From Comamonas sp. 26 (GTDB lineage: Bacteria; Pseudomonadota; Gammaproteobacteria; Burkholderiales; Burkholderiaceae_C): a stretch of DNA of 64,000 bases. Location: positions 1,612,001-1,676,000 of the forward strand of contig NZ_PEFL01000001.1 in assembly GCF_002754475.1 (NCBI RefSeq), written 5' to 3'. The translations under genes were made by a program, and so were the position numbers. Under the pieces are notes generated by a model. That model was not told where the DNA came from, did no database searches, and saw nothing but the letters and a program-made list of their open reading frames with translations. Shown here one piece after another: positions 34,493 to 43,743 of the stretch. Each line of letters starts with the position of its first letter. Position 1 is the stretch's first letter.

Positions 34493-36618
34493 GGAAAAGG
34501 TACATCTTCGTAGATCCTTTTTGTAAAGATACGAGCGGTGTATCTGCATATATTAAAAATTCAATATTGAATTTTCCTGATTTGGATTATATCCCTGAGG
34601 TCTTCTCTATTAATGAAGGTGAGGGGGTCCGAGAATTCAGAGTCAGGCTTAAAGAGTATGTGGAAAAATGTGACCCATCTCTAATTTATATCGAAAGCCC
34701 TGAGACGTTATATGCTACAGAGTTAATTTCAGAACGATATAAGATACATATTCGGTTACATGGATCGAGGGAATTTGGCAAGCTAATACAGAAACTACCT
34801 TTAGATAAGAGTAATTGCAAAAAAGAATTTCATGAAATTAGACGAGCTTCGGTGGTTAGTGCGCCATCGCTAGCAGCGCTTAGATCGAGTGAGTTTCTTT
34901 ATGAAGGCAATATTAGCGCTGTAATTTACCCAAACCCAGCTGATGTCTCTCATGCGAAAAATCATATAAATCGTGAAAATAAGAGAGATATAGATATTCT
35001 ATTTATTGGTAGATGGCAGAATTTAAAAGGGATTTTTTATGTTAATTCCATCTTTAATAAATTCAAAAATTTAAATTGTGTAATAGCTTCACATAGCATT
35101 GATTCGATTCGAAAAAATCTCTCAAGCATCGCTATTAATAGTGATGCTGAGAAGCAGTCTATATATCGAAGATCAAAAGTGGTTATTATTCCGAGTCTTT
35201 TTGAAACTGCTTCGCAAGTAGCATTGGAAGCTTTAGTTGGGGGCGCTAAGGTTGTGACTTGGTCCCATATCGGAATAAGAGAGTATGTTGATCACGAGAT
35301 AGTAAGCTATGCCCCTCCTTGGGACTTTGAAGAATTTTCTCGAGTTACATACGATGCCGTTGTGAATTGTGGGAGGCCATCAAATATAGATGCTCTCCTA
35401 CTTAAGATAAACAAATGTTTTTCGGATTCAGTTGTTTATCTGATGTCTGAAAATAATATTGGCAAATTTTATAATTCAATGCCAATCGTGAAAGAGTATG
35501 GCTATGATTTTATTTCCTTATATGATGATAACGGAGGGTGTTGTATGAGTGACCGGGGAATCATAAGAAGTAGAAAGATAAAGAAATTGATCAATAATCC
35601 TTATCTCTTTTTCAGGGATGCATATAAGAAAAAATTTCCTTCTCTGCAAATGGAGAAAGGTTCATTGGTTAAGCCCGAGGGTAGCCCCGCATCAACGCCA
35701 GCACCTGTAATCAATAAAATTAAAAAAGATTCTGAAATTGAAAATGCTATTGCATCCAGTGAATTTATCCATCCTAATTTCCTTGGGTATATAGGTAATT
35801 ACCAGAAAATATCTCTCAAAGATCCTTGTACGAAGAGTAAAGGCTGGGTCACTTGTATTTTTTATCCAGCTGAACATAAAGATTATTCAGTGGTTCTCGG
35901 AAACCGGTTGAGTGAGTTCAATGATTTTTCACCATTCAAAAGTGATCGCTTAAACTTTATTCAATATGACAATGATGTGAAAATATCATCATTTGATCTC
36001 ATTAATAAAATTGATCTTAAGACGAAAGAAAAAATAGGAAATATAGATTTTGCGATATTTATTAATCCGGACCCTGTGACTCTAGAGGCAATAAGGCTAT
36101 GCAATGAGAATACAAGAATAATAAGCCTTTACTTGAGGAATTCGTCAATCGATAACGAAAATGCTGAATTGATTTGCGAAAATACAGATGCATTTTTATT
36201 TTTTGAATCATGTATCTATGCTGATTTCCTCTACCAAAATTCACGGCGCTCTAACTCTATAGATTCTTATGAGAAAATTCCTGTTTTCTTGAGAAAAATA
36301 ATTCAAGAAATAGGCCCTAAGAAAATTGATTGCCTTCTTCCTCTGATTAACTCTGATTTTGATTTGGATATCATTAATAATGATGTGCGGAAGTATCAAG
36401 GAATTGTAAAACTGAAGGATGAAGATTTTCATCAAGGGTTTTCTAACAACTTTAGTGATTATCTGCATGAATTTTCATCTAAGGTTGAGAGTTTGCTGGT
36501 GTCTGAGTCGGTTTATATGAGATATCGAACTCTTTGTGAAAAAATTGAACGGGGCGGAAGCTCTGCTGAGTTCTTTGAATATGCTTTGAAAGATGGGTTT
36601 ATTTTCTATGTCCATTAA
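34489..36618 (+). CDS. Two-domain glycosyltransferase-like capsule protein
   Basis: A 709-residue protein encoded by AT-rich DNA. Residues 1 to about 320 look like a GT4-type GT-B glycosyltransferase. A DILFIGRWQNLKGIFYV strand starts the C-terminal Rossmann half, and SLFETASQVALEALVGGAKVVTW carries the E-x7-E donor motif. A linker with NNPYLFFRDAYKKKFPS, seen in other multi-domain capsule transferases, leads to a C-terminal domain (about 420-709) that I cannot assign. It begins in overlap with kpsD. It probably adds sugars to the growing capsule chain; donor and linkage are unknown. Confidence 0.75.
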   Translation: MRKRYIFVDPFCKDTSGVSAYIKNSILNFPDLDYIPEVFSINEGEGVREFRVRLKEYVEKCDPSLIYIESPETLYATELISERYKIHIRLHGSREFGKLIQKLPLDKSNCKKEFHEIRRASVVSAPSLAALRSSEFLYEGNISAVIYPNPADVSHAKNHINRENKRDIDILFIGRWQNLKGIFYVNSIFNKFKNLNCVIASHSIDSIRKNLSSIAINSDAEKQSIYRRSKVVIIPSLFETASQVALEALVGGAKVVTWSHIGIREYVDHEIVSYAPPWDFEEFSRVTYDAVVNCGRPSNIDALLLKINKCFSDSVVYLMSENNIGKFYNSMPIVKEYGYDFISLYDDNGGCCMSDRGIIRSRKIKKLINNPYLFFRDAYKKKFPSLQMEKGSLVKPEGSPASTPAPVINKIKKDSEIENAIASSEFIHPNFLGYIGNYQKISLKDPCTKSKGWVTCIFYPAEHKDYSVVLGNRLSEFNDFSPFKSDRLNFIQYDNDVKISSFDLINKIDLKTKEKIGNIDFAIFINPDPVTLEAIRLCNENTRIISLYLRNSSIDNENAELICENTDAFLFFESCIYADFLYQNSRRSNSIDSYEKIPVFLRKIIQEIGPKKIDCLLPLINSDFDLDIINNDVRKYQGIVKLKDEDFHQGFSNNFSDYLHEFSSKVESLLVSESVYMRYRTLCEKIERGGSSAEFFEYALKDGFIFYVH

Positions 36619-37585
36619 AATAATACATTTTTCAACAAGCCCTCTTGTTGGTGCGCCATCCAAGATTGCTGCAGCGCAGAGAATGCTGGGATTCGATGCG
36701 ATATCGGTTTATGAGAATGACTACCCTCAGCATGGAGGATTAGCTGGTAAATTTGTTGAGGATAGTTTGAAATTTAATTCTGGCGATGATGTCCAGGATG
36801 GCCTACTGCTAAATAAGCTTAAACATTGCGATATTGTTCACGTACATAATTCTATATCGGCTGAACTGGTAAGCTTTATAAAAAGAAATGCTTGCTCTGC
36901 AAGGTATATATATCACGTTCACTCTCCATTAAGAGAAGGTCCTTTATATATTGAGAGGCATGACCATCTTTCACTACCATTTGAAAAGTGGCTAGCAGTT
37001 GCTCAGTATCAGCCTCGGCATTATCCTAAATTTATACCGGTTCCCAATCTTGTACTCTCTGTTCCAAATTTTTCTCCCAAAAAGGAAAGAGAGTTGCTTC
37101 GAGTTATGTATACGCCTACCCACAAAAGAGGAGGGCGTTGGAACAGCAAGTATTCTGAAGCTTTAGAGAATGCTATTTCTAGTTTGAGCCGCAATAGAAA
37201 AGTGGAGGTAATAACGCCAGAAAAACCTCTTCATCCTGCACTATTGATGGAAGTGCGTAAAAGCTGTCATGTTTCTATTGATGAGATTGCAACAGGTGCT
37301 TATCATCAGGTTTCACTGGAAGGCCTTTGTGCGGGAAATGTTGTTATAAATAAGGCGGACTATTTTTCTAAAGCGATGCTTTCCAGATTTTGTGGAAATG
37401 AGAGTCCTCCGTTTGTTTATGCTGATTATGACAATATTTTTGATTTATTAAGTGAGCTTGCAAATAGCACAGAGAGGGTTAATTTAATTCAGAAGAAATC
37501 TTATGAATATTTTAACAACTATCTGATGCCGCAAAAATTGGTTCGACTTTATATAGATATTTATAATGATGTTCTTCAAAAATAA
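36608..37585 (+). CDS. Glycosyltransferase-like capsule biosynthesis protein (GT-B fold)
   Basis: A 325-residue protein with a start of the GT-B kind (MSIKIIHFSTSPLVGAPSKIAAAQ) and a donor-side motif ATGAYHQVSLEGLCAGNVVINKA that resembles the GT4 E-x7-E region. The ATG at 36608 was chosen because it places the first beta strand at the N terminus. Another ATG at 36593 is in frame, and neither has a strong ribosome site. It overlaps the previous gene by 11 bases. It is part of the AT-rich serotype block; the specific sugar is unknown. Confidence 0.68.
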   Translation: MSIKIIHFSTSPLVGAPSKIAAAQRMLGFDAISVYENDYPQHGGLAGKFVEDSLKFNSGDDVQDGLLLNKLKHCDIVHVHNSISAELVSFIKRNACSARYIYHVHSPLREGPLYIERHDHLSLPFEKWLAVAQYQPRHYPKFIPVPNLVLSVPNFSPKKERELLRVMYTPTHKRGGRWNSKYSEALENAISSLSRNRKVEVITPEKPLHPALLMEVRKSCHVSIDEIATGAYHQVSLEGLCAGNVVINKADYFSKAMLSRFCGNESPPFVYADYDNIFDLLSELANSTERVNLIQKKSYEYFNNYLMPQKLVRLYIDIYNDVLQK

Positions 37586-38225
37586 ATCCATGTTAAGGAA
37601 TCATCATAAAGGTGAGAGAGTCTTTATTTTAGGCAATGGCCCTTCAATCAAGGAAGAAGATCTTTCCTTTCTGAAGAATGAAGTTTCAATTGGTATAAAT
37701 GCGTCTACCCTCCTGGAGAAAGATTGGGGATTTACGCAAGATTATTATTGTGTTTCTGATGCAAGATTTATAAATCATCCTGAAAAAAGATCGCTTGCAA
37801 CAAATCTTTTGTCTAAGAAGACTAAGAGATTTATCCGGGCTGATTTGAGAGATTCAGATGATCCAAGTTTGAGGGGGTCAACATTTTATGTGCCTCACTT
37901 ATTGAGAGATGGTTTTTCAAAGAATCTCGCTGTTGGCTATTATTATGGTAGCACAACAACAATGTTGGCTATTCAAATCGCATATCATCTCGGGTTTCAG
38001 GATGTGTACCTTTTGGGTGTTGATCTCAGGTACAGTGGAGAGAATCCGAGATTTTATAAGGAGAGTAGCGTTCAACTCGAAGATTCGTTTACATCTGTCC
38101 AGCTTATGAATATTGCAAAGGCGGGAGAGATATTTAGAGAAGAATCTAGAGGTCTATATATTTGTTCTAAAAATTCATTTTTGCGCCCATATCTACCATA
38201 TGTTAATTTAGGCGACAAAATATGA
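37566..38225 (+). CDS. DUF115/MptE-like protein, possibly GT42-like transferase
   Basis: A 219-residue protein. The nucleotide-binding start is KGERVFILGNGPSIKEEDL, and the later block YYGSTTTMLAIQIAYHLGFQDVYLLGVDLRYSG has the pattern of DUF115 proteins. The same pattern occurs in the structurally related GT42 sialyltransferases of Campylobacter (GNGPS; LG-EIYL-GID). It may transfer a nonulosonate or other CMP- or nucleotide-linked sugar. It overlaps the preceding gene by 20 bases and the following one by 4. The family call is moderate; the activity is a guess. Confidence 0.6.
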   Translation: MMFFKNKSMLRNHHKGERVFILGNGPSIKEEDLSFLKNEVSIGINASTLLEKDWGFTQDYYCVSDARFINHPEKRSLATNLLSKKTKRFIRADLRDSDDPSLRGSTFYVPHLLRDGFSKNLAVGYYYGSTTTMLAIQIAYHLGFQDVYLLGVDLRYSGENPRFYKESSVQLEDSFTSVQLMNIAKAGEIFREESRGLYICSKNSFLRPYLPYVNLGDKI

Positions 38226-39406
38226 TAGATGTTAATTTGATTCATCGTCGAAAATTGTTGAATTTATTAATCAATCATTTCTCTTCTAATGAAAAAGAAT
38301 ATGTTGAGTCTTTTTCGGAGTGGGGAGGTTTATATGATTATATTCTGCAGAATGTTAGACGGCGGGATGAGTTAATACTTGAGAATGAAATTGATTTTGA
38401 TGTAAGTAAGTGGTCTTCGTTATGTCATGATTTGGCAAAAAAGATACGCTTTGACTTGTATGAGAATCCAAACTTTGATACTCAAACTATTGTTGATGCG
38501 CTAGCATTTTTTTGTAGAAAGACTCCGCAATTAAATTATTTTTTGGAATTTAAAGAATGGTCTAAATTATTTTTAGAGGTGTGGCCTCAGTTTATTGATA
38601 ATATTCCACGAGCAGTTGTCGATAGAATGCCATATGGAACTGATGTTCATGCACGCATCTATTATGAAATTTTTGGAATAATGCCCTTCTCTAAGGATTT
38701 TATTTATAAGAATTATGAATCCTTATATTCTGGTAAAAACTTCCTTTTGTTTCCATCTTTTAAGAAGTGTGCAAAGAAACTGGTGGTTCTATTTTCTGGT
38801 AATGTGGGAAGAAAAACATACAACAGATATTCATGGTATTGGGATGAGCGGGAGAATTGGCAAGAGGATTGTGTTTATTTATTTTTGAATGACATTGAAT
38901 CTCATTGGTATGTTGGAGCTGCTGGGCAGAATGAGATTAAGCTTTACGCAGAGATAATACTGCAGGTCATGAAGAATTATGATATTGCTGCAGACAGTGT
39001 TTACACTGTAGGTGGATCTATGGGGGGGTATGCAGCAATTCTCTTTGCTATCAATTTACGCCTCAGGGCTGCGATTGCGGTTAATCCACAGTTATGCTTT
39101 CGTAGTGCTTTAAGATATAAAGAGCCATCTTGGGAAAATAAGTTAAGAGAATGTGGTGAGAATTTTCGCGATCTATCTGATGAGGTTTTTCGTCATGATT
39201 CACGCCCGGTAATATATTTAGAGCAGAGTCAATGTGAAGCAGATCAGGTCGGGTTCGATGATTTTTTTCATTCTTTGAGGCGCTCCAAAAGCTTTTTAAT
39301 TCTGCGTCAAACAGAAAATAACGATCATTTCACAGAGAATCCGACAAAAGAGTCAATATATTTCATCATGAAATTTATTGAAGAAATGAAAAGTCAAGGA
39401 GTCTAA
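38222..39406 (+). CDS. Alpha/beta-hydrolase-like protein of the capsule serotype block
   Basis: A 394-residue protein. After a helical N-terminal 180 residues it has a hydrolase-like core. KLVVLFSGNVG is a first strand, and YTVGGSMGGYAAILFA is a nucleophile elbow with Ser266. NNDHFTEN supplies a candidate His369. No signal peptide is present. In capsule loci such proteins may be acyltransferases or esterases, and Asp2/XcbB-like proteins are alternatives I cannot exclude. The four-base ATGA overlap with the DUF115 gene indicates coupling. Base composition is AT-rich like its neighbours. Confidence 0.6.
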   Translation: MIDVNLIHRRKLLNLLINHFSSNEKEYVESFSEWGGLYDYILQNVRRRDELILENEIDFDVSKWSSLCHDLAKKIRFDLYENPNFDTQTIVDALAFFCRKTPQLNYFLEFKEWSKLFLEVWPQFIDNIPRAVVDRMPYGTDVHARIYYEIFGIMPFSKDFIYKNYESLYSGKNFLLFPSFKKCAKKLVVLFSGNVGRKTYNRYSWYWDERENWQEDCVYLFLNDIESHWYVGAAGQNEIKLYAEIILQVMKNYDIAADSVYTVGGSMGGYAAILFAINLRLRAAIAVNPQLCFRSALRYKEPSWENKLRECGENFRDLSDEVFRHDSRPVIYLEQSQCEADQVGFDDFFHSLRRSKSFLILRQTENNDHFTENPTKESIYFIMKFIEEMKSQGV

Positions 39407-39413
39407 ATTTATT

Positions 39414-41299
<1,886 letters not shown>

Positions 41300-41330
41300 A
41301 ACGCGACGTATCGCGGCGTTCACTGACTTG

Positions 41331-41380
41331 ATAAAAATAGCTGCTATCGCTTGCCTGATAAGCGGTAGTAGCTATTGTTT
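41331..41380 (+). repeat. GATAGC/AGCGCTT-family hairpin, copy G, terminator-like
   Basis: AAAATAGCTGCTATCGCTT and AAGCGGTAGTAGCTATT pair over 17 positions with two G-U type changes and are followed by TTTTTA. It lies between kdsA and the kdsB-kdsC fusion, inside the predicted capsule operon, so it could partially terminate or stabilise the transcript. Confidence 0.7.
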
Positions 41381-41389
41381 TTATATTGA

Positions 41390-42730
41390 ATGAATATGCA
41401 ACATGCTCTGACGGAGCCCACTTCGGATCATTACGCCAGAGGCAGTACTGGCGTTGGTAAAGCAGTGGCGATTGTGATTCCTGCCCGCTATGGTTCGACC
41501 CGTTTGCCCGGCAAGCCTCTGGCTGATATTGCAGGCAAACCCATGATTCAGCATGTGTACGAGCGCGCATGCCAGGTTGCAGGTGCGCAGGCCGTGCTGG
41601 TTGCGACCGATGATGATCGCGTGGCGCAGGCCGTGCAGGCATTCGGTGGGCGCTGGGTGATGACATCCCAGGATCATCCGTCCGGTACGGACCGCCTTGC
41701 CGAGGTGATGGCTCAGGTGCCTGCAGACATCTATGTCAATTTGCAGGGTGACGAGCCGCTGGTGCGGCCCGGGGATGTGCAGCGACTGGTGGATGGCATG
41801 CTGGCTGATGCCAGTGTGGCTGTCGGTACGCTCTGCCATTCGATTGATGCGCAGGAAGCATTGAACCCGAATGCTGTGAAGGTGGTTTTGGCCGATAACG
41901 GCGATGCGCTGTATTTCAGCCGCTCACCCATTCCCTATCCACGTGATGCGCAAGAGGCCACATATCTCAAGCATGTGGGCGTTTATGCCTATCGCCGTGA
42001 AGTGCTGGAGCGCTATTCCAGCTTGCCTCAGCCCATGACAGAGAAGGCCGAAAAGCTTGAGCAGTTGCGTCTTATGGCCGCTGGTCTAAAGATTCGTGCT
42101 TTTGCGGTGGAGCCTACCGGGCCTGGCGTCGATACGCCCGAGTGCCTTGAACGCGTGCGCGCGCTGCTGGAAGGGCGTGAGCCGAAGTCGCAGCCGACGC
42201 TGGCAGATGTTCGCCTGGTGATTACCGACGTGGATGGGGTGTTGACGGACGGAGGGCTGTTTTATGACGCTACTGGCGAGTGCTTGAAGCGCTTTCATGT
42301 GCGTGATGGTCTGGGTATGAAGCTGCTGGAAGAAAGCGGTGTACGCGTGGCTGTGCTTTCCGGCCGGGACTCGGCCACGCTGCGCAAGCGTGTTGCCGAT
42401 TTGGGTTTGACTCTTTGCATGCTGGGCGTCAAGGACAAGGCGGCCGCTTGTCGTGAATTAATGTCCCAGGCTGGAGTAGAGGCAGCACAAACAGCCTGCA
42501 TTGGTGATGACAGTATTGATTTGCCTGCATTTTCTGCTTGTGGCCTGAGCTTTGCCGTGCCTGATGCCCCGATCTATGTGCGCCAGGCGGCAAGCAGCGT
42601 ATTGCAAACCCCGGGTGGGCAAGGAGCCTTTCGTGAGCTGGCGGATGCCATCTTGACAGCACAGGGCAAGCAAAACGTGATCGGGTCTGCCGAAGGCTAT
42701 GCGGGTGTCATGTCTGCCATGGCGCAATGA
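41390..42730 (+). CDS. Fused CMP-Kdo synthetase / Kdo-8-P phosphatase (KdsB-KdsC)
   Basis: A 446-residue two-domain protein. Residues about 25-265 are KdsB (CMP-Kdo synthetase: AIVIPARYGSTRLPGKPLADIAGKPMIQHV; NLQGDEPLV; YFSRSPIPYPR; KHVGVYAYRR). Residues about 274-430 are KdsC, a HAD phosphatase, with nucleophile region DVDGVLTDG (Asp280, Asp282), VLSGRDS and GDDSIDLPAF. KdsC makes Kdo and KdsB activates it, so consecutive steps are joined in one chain. These are usually separate genes. In-frame ATGs at 41390 and 41396 are both usable. It is part of the Kdo-supply module of the capsule locus. Confidence 0.92.
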   Translation: MNMQHALTEPTSDHYARGSTGVGKAVAIVIPARYGSTRLPGKPLADIAGKPMIQHVYERACQVAGAQAVLVATDDDRVAQAVQAFGGRWVMTSQDHPSGTDRLAEVMAQVPADIYVNLQGDEPLVRPGDVQRLVDGMLADASVAVGTLCHSIDAQEALNPNAVKVVLADNGDALYFSRSPIPYPRDAQEATYLKHVGVYAYRREVLERYSSLPQPMTEKAEKLEQLRLMAAGLKIRAFAVEPTGPGVDTPECLERVRALLEGREPKSQPTLADVRLVITDVDGVLTDGGLFYDATGECLKRFHVRDGLGMKLLEESGVRVAVLSGRDSATLRKRVADLGLTLCMLGVKDKAAACRELMSQAGVEAAQTACIGDDSIDLPAFSACGLSFAVPDAPIYVRQAASSVLQTPGGQGAFRELADAILTAQGKQNVIGSAEGYAGVMSAMAQ

Positions 42731-42749
42731 CGAAAAAGGAGAATAGACA

Positions 42750-43742
42750 ATGGATATGAAGGCAAAAAACGATACGGCAGGCGATGCATTGGCCATTGCC
42801 CAAGAGACACTGGACATAGAGATCGAGGCATTACGTCGCATGCGCTCGCGTATCGATGGCCGTTTCAACGAAGCCGTAGAGATGGTGTTGGCCATGCAGG
42901 GGCGTGTAGTGGTGGTGGGCATGGGCAAGTCCGGCATCATCGGGCAGAAGATTGCAGCGACGCTCGCGTCCACTGGCACGCCAGCCTTCTTCGTGCACCC
43001 GGGTGAGGCGTTTCATGGTGACCTGGGCATGATCAAGCCCATTGATGTGGCTCTGCTAATTTCCAATTCGGGGGAGACGGAAGAGGTATTGCGCATTTTG
43101 CCGTTCCTGCAGCATCAGAAGAACAGGATCATTGCACTGACTGGCAAGATGGAGTCCACGCTGGCACGACATTCGCATGCAGTGCTTGATGTGGGAGTAG
43201 AGCGTGAAGCTTGCAAAAACAATCTGGCTCCTACCAGCTCCACCACCAATACGCTGGCTATGGGTGATGCCTTGGCCGTAGCCTTGACAGTGAAGCGTGA
43301 TTTCCAGGCCGAGGATTTTGCGCGTTTTCATCCTGGGGGTAGCCTGGGGCGCCGTTTGTTGACGCGCGTGTGCGACGTTATGCAAAAAGTGCCATTGCCT
43401 GTGTGTTCACCCGATGCTTCTTTCCGCGATGTGGTGACTTCTATCACCTATGGGCGTATGGGGCTGACGTTGGTGATGGATGGCGAAGCGCTGCGAGGCA
43501 TCATCACCGATGGCGACTTGCGTAGGGCGTTCGGTGCTCAGGATGATGTGAATCGCTTGAGTGCGCAGCAGATGATGTCCCCGAATCCTCTGACGATTAA
43601 TGAAGAGGTTCGTTTTGCGGAAGCCGAGATCTTCATGAGGGAAAAAGAGGTGGGCGCTCTGGTTGTGAAAAATGACGCAAATCAGGTCACAGGCGTGCTT
43701 CAGATCTATGGTCTGAAGGGCGAGTCTTCTCCGGCAGTCTGA
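42750..43742 (+). CDS. kdsD: Arabinose-5-phosphate isomerase (KdsD/KpsF)
   Basis: A 330-residue enzyme that converts ribulose 5-phosphate to arabinose 5-phosphate, the first step of Kdo synthesis. It has an N-terminal SIS domain (VVVVGMGKSGIIGQKIAATLASTGTPAFFVHPGEAFHGDLGM) and two C-terminal CBS motifs (residues about 210-325). AAGGAG precedes the ATG at 42750. In group 2 capsule loci the equivalent gene is kpsF. It follows the kdsB-kdsC fusion by 20 bases and precedes kpsC by one base. Confidence 0.95.
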   Translation: MDMKAKNDTAGDALAIAQETLDIEIEALRRMRSRIDGRFNEAVEMVLAMQGRVVVVGMGKSGIIGQKIAATLASTGTPAFFVHPGEAFHGDLGMIKPIDVALLISNSGETEEVLRILPFLQHQKNRIIALTGKMESTLARHSHAVLDVGVEREACKNNLAPTSSTTNTLAMGDALAVALTVKRDFQAEDFARFHPGGSLGRRLLTRVCDVMQKVPLPVCSPDASFRDVVTSITYGRMGLTLVMDGEALRGIITDGDLRRAFGAQDDVNRLSAQQMMSPNPLTINEEVRFAEAEIFMREKEVGALVVKNDANQVTGVLQIYGLKGESSPAV

Positions 43743-43743
43743 T

